Assembly (NCBI GenBank): GCA_023053685.1
Contig: JALIGW010000001.1
Span: 75,047,740 to 75,111,739, forward strand
Length of the DNA stretch: 64,000 nucleotides
Direction: 5' to 3'
DNA from: Diadophis punctatus similis
Lineage: Eukaryota > Chordata > Lepidosauria > Squamata > Dipsadidae
The first letter of the stretch is position 1. Each line of letters begins with the position of its first letter. The position numbers were made by a program, and so were the translations under genes. Shown here one piece after another: positions 12,997 through 25,839 of the stretch. The notes beneath the pieces are model-generated. The model had not been told where the DNA came from. It ran no database searches and saw only the letters and a list, made by a program, of their open reading frames with translations.

Positions 12997-13805
12997 TATT
13001 TTCTTTCTTTTACATTTTTGTATCTTAAAGTTAGTAAAAAGTCAAATATCGAAGATGTCAGTGAAAAACTCAAACAAAATAACCTATGTTTTACTTATGT
13101 AGCCTAGGGAAATCTGGGAATAATTGATGTAGTCAGTCCTACTCTGCACATCAGGCACAGAGTCCATACATCACCAGGACCTTAATGCTTATCCTTAAAA
13201 ATGCAGAGTCAAAAAATGTTACGTTTTGGACTTGTGTATGAGGTGTGAGGGTCTGGAGAGGGCCAAGTGCAGAAGGTGAAATGAAAAGTGAGCACATTCA
13301 TTCAGTTCTCAGCAAATGTATCTAGAACGTCCACCGTGAGTTGTAGAAGAAACAAGCCTGTCATTGCTGCAAACTGTGAAAGAGACCTTACCCACGAATA
13401 GTTTAATAAAGTTCCCGTTACTGTACGACAAGCCTGTACATAAAATAGCAAACAGCGCTAAAGAAATACAAAGCCTGGTTGCTTGAATAAAGCATCATCA
13501 TGAAAATTGTTCCTTCTTTGGAGATACTGAAGATGGCATGCCTGTACTTGTAGCATCTCCAGGTTACTAAATATTCTAGCCATGCTGCTTTAAAGAAATA
13601 CACGTTCCCTTATGCATAACGTTTGGATGTGCTTCTCTTAACCTTTCAAATAAAAGTTTGGTTGATACGTTACTGAATTTTCATTTTAATATAGTCAAAA
13701 TACAGCAAGTAAACAGACTTTGCAGTTTCCCTTTTGTCGGTGCATCTGATAATGAGATGTAAAAAAAAAAGAGTAAACTGCATTATTTACTTTTATATGG
13801 AAGTA

Positions 13806-14487
13806 CAAATAGTCCCCAACTTACAATCACAATGGAGTCCAAGTTTTCCATTGCTAAGCAAGACAGTTGTTAAGTGAGCTTTGTCCCATTTTATGATCAT
13901 TTTTGCCACAATTGTTAAGCAAACAGCTGCAGTTGTTAAGTGAATCATGCCGTTGTTAAGTGAATGCGGCTTCCCCCATTGACTTTGCTTGCTGGGAAGC
14001 TTACAAATGGTGATCACATGACACAGGGACAGTGCAACTGTCATAAATACGCACCAGTTGTGTTGTGTTCTGACTGACCTATAACTGAACCATGAACTTG
14101 TTTTGACTAGACGACCTCTGACTGAACTGTTGTTGTTATGTTTATAGTTGAACTCTACCTGAACTGTTGTTGCCACCCTGGTCATGTGTTTGAATGCTCA
14201 TACGCTATTGGTTGTTGTGTCTGACAGCTCCCTATAAAAGGGCTATCTGTCAGACTGCAAGCTGCTGGTTGTTGCTTGAGTGAGCTAATAAAAAGAGCTG
14301 TTCTGAAGTCTGTCTCCTGCGATCTTTGCCCACAATTTAACAAGTTGCCTTGTGATTTTGATCATATGACCATTGGGGTGCTGCAACGGCAGTAAGTGTG
14401 AAAATCACTCAAACATCATTTTTTCAGCGCCTTTTTTGTAGCTTCAGATAGTCACTAAACAAATGGTTGTAGGTCAAGGGATACCCG
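13806..14487. mobile_element. mariner-type MITE split by a solo LTR
   Basis: A degenerate second copy of the 1078-1463 family. The left part runs to CACCAGTTG at 14060 and resumes at AGTTGCC at 14343. TA flanks both ends. Confidence 0.85.
14061..14342 (+). mobile_element. solo LTR of an endogenous retrovirus-like element
   Basis: 282 bp, beginning TGTTGTGTTC and ending AATTTAACA (TGTT..AACA inverted ends), flanked by the 5-bp TSD AGTTG (14056-14060, 14343-14347). It has a TATA box CCTATAAAAG at 14231-14240 and a poly(A) signal AATAAA at 14287-14292, placing U3, R and U5 in the plus orientation. No internal retroviral sequence is present. Confidence 0.85.
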
Positions 14488-14539
14488 TATCCACCTAAGG
14501 TCCAGAGGATAAACATCTTTATTGTTACAGCAGTACCTC

Positions 14540-14722
14540 TTCTGCAATATTCAGAGTGGAACTGCTTGCCTGCGGAGGCTGTGAGAGCTCCAACACTTGA
14601 GACTTTCAAAAGGAGATTGGACTGCCACTTATCCGAAATGGTGTAGGGACTCCTGCTTTTAGTGGGGGGTTGGACTAGATGACCTACAAGGTCCCTTCCA
14701 ACTCTAATAATAATCTAAATCT
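14540..14722 (+). mobile_element. CR1-like LINE 3' end
   Basis: GGTTGGACTAGATGACCTAC...GGTCCCTTCCAACTCT followed by TAATAATAATCTAAATC, the 3' terminus of a CR1-like LINE. The upstream part encodes the decayed end of ORF2. Related tails are at 57254 and 63006. Confidence 0.75.
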
Positions 14723-15007
14723 AATCTTTCTTCATAGTAATTCATTTTGAATTGAAACTTTATTTTTTTTGGCTTATGTGCTGCTTTAAAGCTGACAATA
14801 AGTGGCATGCATTCCAATTTAATAACAATTACTTGGAAAAGCAGGGGAACTTGTATTTCATGTCCACAGAAAATGAAAGAACACCATGTTCTTCTGAATA
14901 AACCACCCAATATTTAAAATCCCAAAGGTTGACTTCACTGAAATTGTCAATTTAATTTTTATTTCTTAATAACATTTTATAATATGTCTATCCCACCCCT
15001 TCTATTG

Positions 15008-15497
15008 CAGCGGTTCTCAACCTGTGGGTCGCGACCCCTTTGGGAGTCAAACAACCCTTTCACAGGGGTTGCCTAAGACCATTAGAAAACACATATTTCC
15101 GATGGTCTTAGGAACCGAGACACCGCTCCTCTATCCGTCTCCAGGCAGATCCACCCACATGCAGACTACTGCAAAAAAAAAAATCTGTACCGTGGGAACT
15201 TCTGAGCATGCGCAGAAGCCAAATTTCTGGCACTGCGCATGTGTCGCCATCTTGTTTTCAGCTTTTTTTTGCAATTTTTTTTTTAAAAATTCAGCACTGC
15301 ACATGAGTGTGCACACAAAGTGCATGCGCGCCCACGAGGTGAGGCCACGCAGCACAGGAGGAAGCAAACCGGCAGCGAGGTAAGTTAGAACGCACCCCTG
15401 AGTTTCCTAATAATTTTATTATTTTATGGTTGGGGGTCACCACAACATGAGGAACTGTATTAAAGGGTCACAGCATTAGGAAGGTTGAGAAACACTG
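15008..15497 (+). mobile_element. SPIN-type hAT transposon, non-autonomous, with foreign interior
   Basis: The left end CAGCGGTTCTCAACCTGTGG, then GTCGCGACCCCTTTGGGAG, TTTCCGATGGTCTTAGGAAC and CGCTCCTCTATCCG, and the right part GGTTGGGGGTCACCACAAC with end GAAACACTG, match SPIN as I remember it. The TSD is TTCTATTG / CTCTATTG (7/8). Positions about 15170-15405 are not SPIN: they match, in reverse, the end of the CAGGGGTGGGTT hAT family (compare 51579-51700). Confidence 0.85.
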
Positions 15498-16193
15498 CTC
15501 TATTGCTTTGCATCAATCAGGCTGGCTTATACTTGACAATTGAGAAGACATGGTCCTTCATGTTTTGGTTTCGTTTGGGTTGTTTGTTAAGCGAAGGCTA
15601 ACCAGAACAGACAAGTTATATTCACACAGTTTAAAATCCTGTTTGGTGATTGTGGTGATGACTGTCCTAGCACATTATGACAGAAATGTTTTCTGACATC
15701 CATGATTAATTGAATTGGAGCTGGTTCACCTCTTAATGATTTAACAACTACATATTTGTTTCCTTACTAAATAAAATGACTTGCCACACAACTGTTTAAT
15801 GAACTCTGATGTGAAAAAAGAAATGAGAATTATAACGTTGGCATGTATTGTCTAAAAACTAAAACTGTATCCCTGAGATGTGATTACGATGTACTAAGAT
15901 TGCTTAGAAAATATGTGAATTCTTTTTATGAAAATAATAATGTAAACAAATCTTTCTGGCAAAAATTGAAATCATTAAATTTGAGACTTCCTGACAATGG
16001 TTTGAAATGAGAAATTAGCAAAATATCAATATAGCTCATTTCTCTTGAAAAGTATCTCAGTTCATATGAAACTGAAAACATAAACCTGAACTAGAAGTCT
16101 TTTATCAAGCTTTCCCCTAATCTGGTGCCCTCTGAATCAGATTGGGAAGGTTGCTTTATTCATCATTAACTCTTTTTAGTTAATCAACTATAC

Positions 16194-16282
16194 CAGAGGT
16201 CTTCAAACTTGGCAACTTTAAGACTTGTGGACTTCAACTCCCAGAATTCTCCAGCCAGCTATGCCAAGTTTGAGGACCCCTG
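16194..16282. mobile_element. palindromic MITE family, partly deleted copy
   Basis: Begins CAGAGGTCTTCAAACTTGGC and ends TTTGAGGACCCCTG. The TSD AACTATAC is perfect (16186-16193, 16283-16290). The right arm is shortened, so the hairpin is reduced. Confidence 0.88.
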
Positions 16283-16516
16283 AACTATACAAAGTATACA
16301 AATACAAGTAAATTCAGACTTAACCACCAATGGCCTAGCACTGATAACATTTAAGAATTTGACAGCTTTCTCCCTACTTTTTAAATTAAAGCCCACTATG
16401 ACATAATAAGCAGATGATCATTGCGATAATTTTTACCCCGGTTCTGACAGAGACTGAAATGCTTTCTTCTTTATAAAAAGTGCAGTAGAATAGTATAACA
16501 TTATAAATTCATAATA

Positions 16517-16868
16517 CAGTAATCCCTCGTTTTTCGCTGGGGTTACGTTCCAAAAAGAACCCATGATAGGCGAAATCCGTGAAGTAGTAACTTCAGCTTT
16601 GCGCATGCGCAGAGGGCAAAAGAACGCAGATGCCGACATCCAGGTGGGCGGGGGAAGCGGGTGGGGGAAGCCCCGCGCCGCGAACTCCACCAGGTTGTTG
16701 AGCTGTGCGAACCGGGAGGATTTCACCCCTGGCCTCACGTGTATTTCACTGCTCTTGGCAAGCTGTTTTACCAATCAGCCAATCAGAATGCAGAACACAA
16801 TGCACGATGCAAATCCGTGAAGCAGCGAGACCGTGAAAGGTGAACCGTGATATAGCGAGGGATTACTG
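16517..16868. mobile_element. mariner-type MITE (CAGTAATCCCTCG) with foreign interior
   Basis: Ends CAGTAATCCCTCGTTTTTCG and CGAGGGATTACTG, with a TA TSD. The interior (about 16600-16733), from GCGCATGCGCAGAGGGCAAA through GGGGGAAGCGGG to GGGAGGATTTCACCCCTGG, is one half of the palindromic hAT-like element at 51865-52174. Confidence 0.87.
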
Positions 16869-17250
16869 TATATATGAATAGTATTTGTGCTAACTGGACA
16901 GCATTAAAACATTCTCCCAGTGGTACCAGAGAAAAAATTGGGGTTAATTTTGTCAACAAAGAATTCTTCTATATGTTGGCATTCAACAGAGAATTTAAGA
17001 AAAACCTAATTAAGAAGCAGGTATGAACAAGATAAAAGACTAGCTTCACTAATGTTGCCTAATATATTCTGTGAATTTTGAGTTTGGTTCTTGCATACTC
17101 TGATCTCTATCCAATTGCATAAATTCCTTTCTCTCCCTGTCACCCCCTTAATCTGGCAGATTTTAAGAGAGTTTAGAACAGCTACAGACTGAATTTTCTG
17201 CAAAGCAAGAGAGAGAACAAATAATCACATATATAAACAAACCTCTGGAA

Positions 17251-17494
17251 TAGAGGTGGGTTCCTACCAGTTCTAACCGGTTCTTTAGAACTATTAGTAA
17301 ATCGGTGATGACGTCACAGAGCCGGTTCTGTTGGTGCCGGTCCGTGGGTGCCGCCATCTTGGATTTTGCTTCTGCACATGTGTAGAAGCTAATTTTTGAT
17401 TGCTGCGGGGGCGCACACGCGCGCAAAGTGCACACACTGCACCTGGCACAACCCTAAGCGAACCAGCAGCAAAATGATCCACAACCCACCCCTG
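17251..17494. mobile_element. hAT MITE, family 2 (TIR CAGGGGTGGGTT)
   Basis: Ends TAGAGGTGGGTTCCTACC and AACCCACCCCTG. The TSD CTCTGGAA / TTCTGGAA matches at 7/8. The interior has GCCGCCATCTTGGATTTTGC, shared with copies at 53472 and 50056. Confidence 0.82.
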
Positions 17495-18206
17495 TTCTGG
17501 AAGATAGGAAATCAGTATAAAAACAATCCTCCATCATAATATTCTTTGCTTTGTTTCTCTGCTAATTCATTAGAATTATTTGAACTCCCTCCCCTCAGGT
17601 TTTTCCTGCTGTTAATATTTTAAAATATCTGTCAGTAGTAGGCCAAAGGAATCTGGCGAACCCTGTCAGTAACAAAATTCCAAAAGGATTCTTTGTCACA
17701 AATATTCTCTCTTGTACACCAGCAAATATCTTTATGCACAAGAAAAACAAGAATAATGTGATCTTCTAAGAACCTGCCAATTTTTGTGCACCGAGTAGAA
17801 AAAATGTTGCACTTGTGTCATTAATTTCTAATTAATCCACAATATAAAATGTTCACCAAGTCTCAGCATAGGTATTTGATTTGAAAATAAAAACAAAATA
17901 CTGAATATTCTGTTTTAGGCTGTTCCAGACTTTTGCTCATTACAAGGATTTTACCCACGTAGGTCCTTAAACTGAAACGTGTTCCAATCAAATAATAGAA
18001 TTCTGTAATTTATGACTATAAGCAGGATAATCTCTTGCAACACCACATGACTCAACCCAATACAAACCACATCTCCTCTTAATAGAAACACATACATTTT
18101 CTTTCAAAAGATGATTAAAAAACAAAAGCTAATTACTAAAGCAGCATTTATTTATTCATTCTATTTATATCCCGCCTTTTCTTCAGGAGCTGAAGATGCT
18201 GTACAA

Positions 18207-18309
18207 CACTGTTTCTCAGTCTTAGCAACTTTTAAGGTGTGTTGATTTCAACTTCCAGAATTCTCCAGCCAACAACACATATTCAGGTTGCTGAGTTTGA
18301 GAAACATTG
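18207..18309. mobile_element. palindromic MITE family, degraded copy
   Basis: Starts CACTGTTTCTCAGTCTTAGC and ends GAGTTTGAGAAACATTG, with TTCAACTTCCAGAATTCTCC inside. No clear TSD. Confidence 0.65.
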
Positions 18310-18953
18310 ATTTACGTAAGATTCAAATATTTTCCCCCACAACAACAGCCCTGTGATGTAGATTGGACTCAAAAAGAGCGGCCAAACTAAAGCCACACAA
18401 TAAGTTCCAGGACCTTGGGATAGGATTTGAACCTTTACCACCTCCCACACTTGCTATGGTGGCAGACTTTGCACCACGAAACTTAACATCCTTTATACAC
18501 CTAATTTTGAATAACGTCAGAACAAAGGGAAGCATCATGGGGAAATAGCAGGGTGGGAGGAGAAATGCTTTGAGATCCTATTTATGAGCAACTGAGGATA
18601 CAGCCCACAACCCTTTTTTCCAGTTGCTTAAATAGTCATTTAGAATTTAGAAGGGAGACCCATAAGGAACTCCTAGAACTATGGAGAATGGTTGTGGAAG
18701 TAGGCTCAATATTTGATTCTGTTAATGTAGTCTAAATCAGTAAGACTAGTCTAAACCTAGTTTTGGTCTTCTTGTATGGTCAGTTTCCTGATCTGGACAA
18801 GCTTAAAAGCTCTGACAACAACCTTGCACTGGTGAAGTGTTCAATGGAGAAGCATCTGCATTCTCCACACACCAATTTAAGTACCTCAGAGGCTGCAGGT
18901 TTGATTTCAATATAAAACTTTTCGGAGTGAAGTTTCGGACAAACGGTATAGGC

Positions 18954-19388
18954 CAGTGATGGCGAACCTATGGCACGGGTGCCACAGGTGGCACGCGGAG
19001 CCATATCTGCCGGCACACGAGCCATTGCCTAGTTCAGCTCCAGCGCGCATGTGCGCGCCGGCCAGCTGATTTTTGGCTCGCAGGGAGGTTCTGGGAGGGC
19101 GTTTTCAGCTTCCGGAGGGCCTCCGGGGGGACTGGGAAGGGTGTTTTTGCCCTCCCCAGGCTCCAGGGAAGCCTCTGGAGCCTGGGGAGGATGAAAAATG
19201 GGCCTACCAGGCCCCCCAGAAGTTGGAAAAAGGGCCATTTCCGGCCTCCAGAGGCCCTCCGGGGGAGCGGGGGAGGCCGTTTTCGCCCTCCCCAGGCATT
19301 GAATTATGGGTGTGGGCACTCGTACATGCGCAATAGCACGCGCACATGCACTTTCGGCACCCGAGGGAAAAAAGGTTCGCCATCACTG
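18954..19388 (+). mobile_element. hAT MITE, family 1
   Basis: Perfect 15-bp TIRs CAGTGATGGCGAACC. The TSD GTATAGGC is perfect (18946-18953, 19389-19396). Close to the copies at 11146 and 37553 throughout. Confidence 0.93.
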
Positions 19389-20235
19389 GTATAGGCTTTG
19401 ACTAAACTTTTAGCATATTTAGAAATATGTTTCATTGAATATACTCCAGCTCTCCTGATGGTCTCTTTTAGGATTCCCATAACTGCATTACATTTAGACA
19501 TATTTCACTCATGGGCAGGGAGGGTAGTCATGTTGAAGATACATAGTTTAGTATGCATTTGTTAGATTTATATCCTGCCTTTTCTCCAGGAGTTCAAGGT
19601 GGTGTATACTCTATTTCCTCCTATTCAGCAATATCCTTAGGAAACCACAATTGTGCCCAATTGACAAGTGACATCATCATGCAAATGCTACAGCTTACAT
19701 ACTTGTGTCAGATGCCAGGTTTCAAGTTGCATTCAGAGGTCTGACAAAGGTATGTAAGTCATGTCATACACAGGATGACACAGTTGCACATATTTTGCCA
19801 ATTGCCATCCCTCCTTTGTTCCTATCCCCCCCCCCCCAACAAACTATGGGCAAGGTTTGACTGAGAGAGAACTACTGATTGGAGGGGCCAAAGTCATAGG
19901 TGAGCTTCCATCGCTAAGAGTGACCTTCAGCCCAAGCCCAAAACCAGTACTGCCATACTGGTTCTCTTCTAAAGCCTACTTTGAAGGGATTTCCTAACTT
20001 TCTATTTCTGGGAGGATCATCTATTTTGCAATGGATGTTCCTAATCGAACCAAATGAAATATATTTGGCCATTGTTAGTTACACGCAGATATTTGATTCT
20101 GAAGGAAAGGGTGTTTAGGAGCAGATATGGGTGGGCTTGGTATATTGGTTGATGTCTTCTTCAAAACCTGTGGGTTTTTCCGAGCAAACACAGTAGCTGT
20201 GCATTCATAGGAAAATGCACATTAGGGAGTTAGGG

Positions 20236-20390
20236 CAGCGGTGGGTTCCTCCCGGTTCGGCCCGATTCTTAGAATTGGTAGCGCCGGCAGTGGGAGGCTC
20301 CTCCCACCCACCTGGGACGCTTTTGCGCATGCGCAGAAGCATCGCGCGTGCGCACGAACCAGTAGTAAAGGGTTTTAGAACCCACTACTG
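20236..20390. mobile_element. hAT MITE, family 2, short form
   Basis: 155 bp, ends CAGCGGTGGGTTCC and AGAACCCACTACTG. The TSD AGTTAGGG is perfect (20228-20235, 20391-20398). Confidence 0.88.
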
Positions 20391-21404
20391 AGTTAGGGGT
20401 GCTGCAATAAGATGGCATCCCTGATGGAAATGTCATTTTCCTGGACTTCTGGGGCTACTCTGTGAACCTAGGAAAGGTGAAGTCTCTTTAAAGAGCTGCC
20501 CTATGTTGCAGTGAATGCTTTCACATCCCCTCTAAAGCATATTCTCCACTTTGGTTCTAAATAGCTGCATATTGCTAATGTGTATGAATGAATATGAACC
20601 ATCATGCAAGTCTATATAAATATGCAAACAGAGCTAAATACTAATTCTTACTAATCAACAAACACCCTACAATGTAGATTTACTATGTTATATAAGGCCA
20701 ACCAACTATGTTTTATATAAGACTAAATTTGAATTCAACTCAGTGCAGTATAAGCAGAAAATTCTTGAATCCCAATTTTTCATATTGGCTGATCGGCAAT
20801 ATAGATTTTGTTAATCAATACATTTTGCTTTTCTGTCTGCTTTATATCTGTCAAAATCTGTCCCTTCTAGAGAAGATTCAACAGCCATGAGATGAACTAA
20901 TGAACTGTAAATGGCCCAGAATCACTTAGTAAGATGGGCTTTGCCTTAATCAGGATTATGCCATCCACTCATAGTTATGATTGTTTTAATGCTGACAATT
21001 GCAAGATCTTTGTCCATTTTATGGCTGGGCAGGTAGTAGAACCTAGACGACTGTGTCTAATGATGGAAACTAAATAAATTCAGGCTTCTAGTCACCCAGG
21101 AATTCTATGGCTTCTGGCTAGGGAACGAAGTTGGAAAAACAAAGGAGCAAATGGCACATGACTTCCAACATGCCAGCAAGAATAACTACAAGGACACATT
21201 CACTAGATAGTGAGCTTGACTGAAGAGTATCTTTTATTTTTAATCCAAATTACAGATTAGGAATAAAACAGCAGAGACAATATAGTTTCAATTACTTATT
21301 GCAAAGGAAGTGCACATTTCTTTTGTTTCTTTCCTATATCCTATTATTGCCTTCATTTCTGCACTTTGCATTCATTTATGTAAGAAACCAGCTATGAGGT
21401 AGGT

Positions 21405-21869
21405 CAGCGTTGGCGGACCTTTTTTTGCTCGGGTGTCAAAAGGGCCTGCGCGTGTGTGCAATAGCGCACGCGTGTGTGCCCACACCCATAATGCAATGCC
21501 CTCCCCCTGCATGTGCATGCACAACCCCCACTGCGCTGCCCCCCGCACATGCATGCACTGAAGCCTCCGGACTTCCAGTAGGCCCGTTGGGCCATTTTTC
21601 ACCCTCCCCAGGTTTCAGAAAAGCCTCCAGAACCTGTGGATGGCGAAAAATGGGCCAACGGGCCAAACGGAAGTTCGTTTCTGAACTTCTGGTAGGCCCG
21701 TTGGGCCAATTTTCGCCTTCCCCAGGCTTCATAAGCGTTTCCTGAAGCCTGGAGAGGGCGAAAACACCCTCCGGAAGGCTGAAAATCAGATGGCCAGCGC
21801 GCACATGCGCACTGGAGCTGACATAGGGGAACGCCTCGCGTGCCCTCAGATATAGGTTTGCCATCACAG
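21405..21869 (-). mobile_element. hAT MITE, family 1
   Basis: Left end CAGCGTTGGCGGACC, right end GGTTTGCCATCACAG. The TSD AGGTAGGT is perfect (21397-21404, 21870-21877). It contains several internal copies of GGCCCGTTGGGCCA-type palindromes. Confidence 0.9.
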
Positions 21870-22199
21870 AGGTAGGTGCTACAGCTTCCCATCACAAATG
21901 TTTCTTCTGTCTCTTGTGAAAAAAAGAATCTCATGAGTTGAACTTCACCTATGGAACTGATACACACACAATAGCGTTTATTAAAACATAGAAATGTATA
22001 TAATACGAAACCAAAAATGGCAGTATCTAATTTTAGGCGTATTTTGGGATCATGGATATAAACATTATTATATGTTCTGAAGAAATTTGTGTTGGACAAG
22101 GGTGTGGCTTTAAAATGAAAATAATTCATTTAAAGTTCAAGGAGTTCCATTACAGACACTGAAGGACAATCAATGTTTAAAAAAACTAACTTTCTATAG

Positions 22200-22622
22200 C
22201 AGTGATGGCGAACCTTTTTTCCTTCGGGTGCCGAAATAGTGCGTGTGTGCGCTATTGCATGTGCATGTGTGCCCACACCCATAATTCAAAGTCCCTCACT
22301 TGCCCCACCCCCCTGCACATGCATGCGCGACCCCCCCCACTCCCCCGTTTCCTGATTTCCAGTGGGCCTGGTGGGCCCGTTTTTCACCCTCCCCAGGCTC
22401 CAGAGGCTTTCTTGGAGCTTGGGGAGGGCAAAAACGTTCCCCCCGCCACCCTGGAGGCTCTCCGGAGGCCAAAATCACCCTCCCAAAGCCTCCGCGAGCC
22501 AAAAATCAGCTGGCGGGCACGCACATGCGCACTGGAGCTGAGCTAGGGCAATGGCTCGCGTGCCGGCAGATATGGCTCTGCGTGCCACCTGTGGCACCCG
22601 TGCCATAGGTTCGCCATCACTG
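22200..22622 (-). mobile_element. hAT MITE, family 1
   Basis: Perfect TIRs CAGTGATGGCGAACC. The TSD TTCTATAG is perfect (22192-22199, 22623-22630). Confidence 0.93.
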
Positions 22623-22823
22623 TTCTATAGCATCACAAACTAAGAAGTACTTTAGGCCACTCTCCTTCATTGCCTTGGAGGTAGACTTTCAAACTGTTTC
22701 ATCACTGAAACAAAAATGATTCCAAACAATATCTGTTGGAGAATATGCTAAAATAAACTTCCTTTTATGTATTATTTTCTGATGTCAAGAAATGGGATCT
22801 TCTTCATAAAGAACACCCTAGAT

Positions 22824-23126
22824 CCGTGATGGCGAACCTATGGCACGTGTGCCAGAGGTGGCATACAGAGCCCTCTCTGTGTGTATGTGTGCCGTCGCCA
22901 GCTGCTCTTCTGGGTTCCGTCATGCACATGCGTGCCGGATAGCTGGTCCAGTGCACATGCGCCCCGGCCAGCTGCTCTCTTTGGGGTTGCATGTGCGCGC
23001 CGGAACCTGGAAGACAGCAGCTGTCTGGCCCGCATGCATGTGATGGAACCTGGAAGACCAGCTGGCCGTCGCGCACATGCGCACGCGCACATGCATATTC
23101 AGTGCTGAAATCGTTAGCCGTCACTG
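22824..23126 (+). mobile_element. hAT MITE, family 1, shorter divergent copy
   Basis: Starts CCGTGATGGCGAACCTATGG and ends TTAGCCGTCACTG. The TSD CCCTAGAT / CCCTAGGT matches at 7/8. The interior differs from other copies (repeated CAGCTG and GCACATGCG motifs). Confidence 0.8.
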
Positions 23127-23814
23127 CCCTAGGTGTTGCTAACATATTGCATCAAATCAGTAATTCTAATTATCACCCTATCGATTTTATTTTAAATTTT
23201 CTATGCTTAAAAATGGGATTAAATGCCTTAAGTTACTGTAATACTGGTGAAAAGATTGCGTAGTAAACTATCATTGCTTTTCTTCTAAAAAGATGAAATG
23301 AAAATACCAATTCGCTGAGTTAAGACAGCATCATTACTTTATCCAGCTAATAATTACAACTCAAGCAACACATTTAAAATTACATAACAGCATTACAGTC
23401 TGATTCTATTTATGACTACTCAAAATTATATGCTCTTGAAACTGGCTCCTTAACGTTTCCGTTTTAATAATTTATAAGAAAAGCCAAGGTTTCATAGAAG
23501 AGAGTTCTTCAGATCTTCCTGTTGCATATGAGTCATGAGAAGACTTCCATTTTTCCAAGAAACAAAACACAACTAAGTATTGAAATGCTTAAGTATAACT
23601 ATTGTTACCAAAGAGGAGAAAAGACTTGATTCAATTTGGTGGAATGAACTTATACATATCTGATAACTGAAAAATCAATTCTTAAAGTATAAAATGATAA
23701 GCATCTTAAATAGCACTTTTGCAATGCCAGGTTTATAAATAAAACTTTTCACGGTACTGTTCATTACTATAATATTTGAGAGCATTTCACTCTGCTAAAC
23801 AGATAATTCCCTCA

Positions 23815-24085
23815 CCACTGTCAAACTATTCACTAAGGCTGCATTCCTATTACTATTAGTTTTCTCATCATTCCTATCACCCATCTCCTCCCATTTATGA
23901 CTGTAACTTGTTGTTTGTATCCTTACAATTTATATTAATATTGTTTCCTGATTGCTTATTTGTACCCTATGACAATCATTAACTGTTGTACCTCATGATT
24001 CTTGACAAATGTATCTTTTCTTTTATGTACACTGAGAGCATATGCACCAAAGACAAATTCCTTGTGTGTCCAATCACACTTGGCC
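23815..24085 (+). mobile_element. LINE 3' end seeding an ATTCT array, copy 1
   Basis: The 3' UTR ends CACACTTGGCCAATAAAG followed directly by AATTCTATTCT. The same 3' end recurs at 56697-57155 and 58120-58525. Confidence 0.8.
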
Positions 24086-24184
24086 AATAAAGAATTCTAT
24101 TCTATTCTATTCTATTCTATTCTATTCTATTCTATTCTATTCTATTCTATTCTATTCTATTCTATTCTATTCTATTCTATTCTA
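24086..24184. repeat. (ATTCT)n microsatellite
   Basis: About 19 perfect ATTCT units continuing from a LINE 3' end, roughly 70 bases 3' of MAP3K21 exon 1. Confidence 0.97.
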
Positions 24185-24229
24185 CTATAATATAGAAAGA
24201 TGGGAAAGTATGCATAAATTGTCCTTTTA

Positions 24230-25111
<882 letters not shown>

Positions 25112-25114
25112 TTA

Positions 25115-25225
25115 ATGAAGTTGTCCCAAAGGTGCTTTTTCAAGAGGCAACTGGAGTTTCTGATTTTTCTTTGAAGACGTTTTGCTTCTCATCCAAGAAG
25201 CTTCTTCGGCTCTTAATTAACGTTG
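25115..25225. repeat. interspersed repeat abutting the MAP3K21 start region
   Basis: GTTGTCCCAAAGGTGCTTTT, CAAGAGGCAACTGGAGTTTC and GAAGACGTTTTGCTTCTCAT followed by CCAAGAAGCTTCTTC; the same block occurs at 29165-29310. It ends about 50 bases upstream of the MAP3K21 ATG, so it is probably within its leader or first intron. Confidence 0.75.
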
Positions 25226-25839
25226 TTGCTGTTGAAGCCAACTCTTCCCTATTTTAGGCAGGCATAAAAGTGCTAGGAAAGGAGTGAAACAAAGCAAAAA
25301 GAACAGGGACACCTGGTTAGACAAGGGAGGGGGGGATTGGAGCATGAGATGAGTGAGGAGTAGAAATCACAGTATTTGGATCAGACCTTTGGAGTGCAGG
25401 CTTAAAGGCAAAAAGCTGAGTTATGAAAGTGATGAGAGAGAGAGAGAGAGGCAAGATAACATAAGGTGACAATGAGGGAAGGAGTGAAGGAGTCAGAGAA
25501 AAAAAGCACAATCCAGATGTATATTAGAGCACAGGGAAAGGGCCGGTGGCAAAGCAGGAAGTGAAAAGCGTTCGGGATAAATGGGATCGAGGCAAAGAAA
25601 GTTTGTGTGGAGTGATTTACACGGAGCCAGGAGAAAAAATTCCAGGAGCCACACGGCCCGAAAGAAAAGATAAAATGGGGAAAATGAAATGAGGGAAGCG
25701 GGGTGGGGTGGGGGGAGAGAGAGAAAGAGCGGGGGAGGAGAAGCAGGAGGAAATCACAGAGAAGCGGCGAATGCAATGGGGTGCAGTCCGAGGGGGGGCA
25801 GGTGAGAGACGGGAGCCACGCAAGGAACGAAAAGAGGAG

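Noticed and set aside
13793..14185. 130-codon minus-strand frame
   Set aside because: It spans a mariner-type MITE and the solo LTR; no retroviral or host domain is visible.
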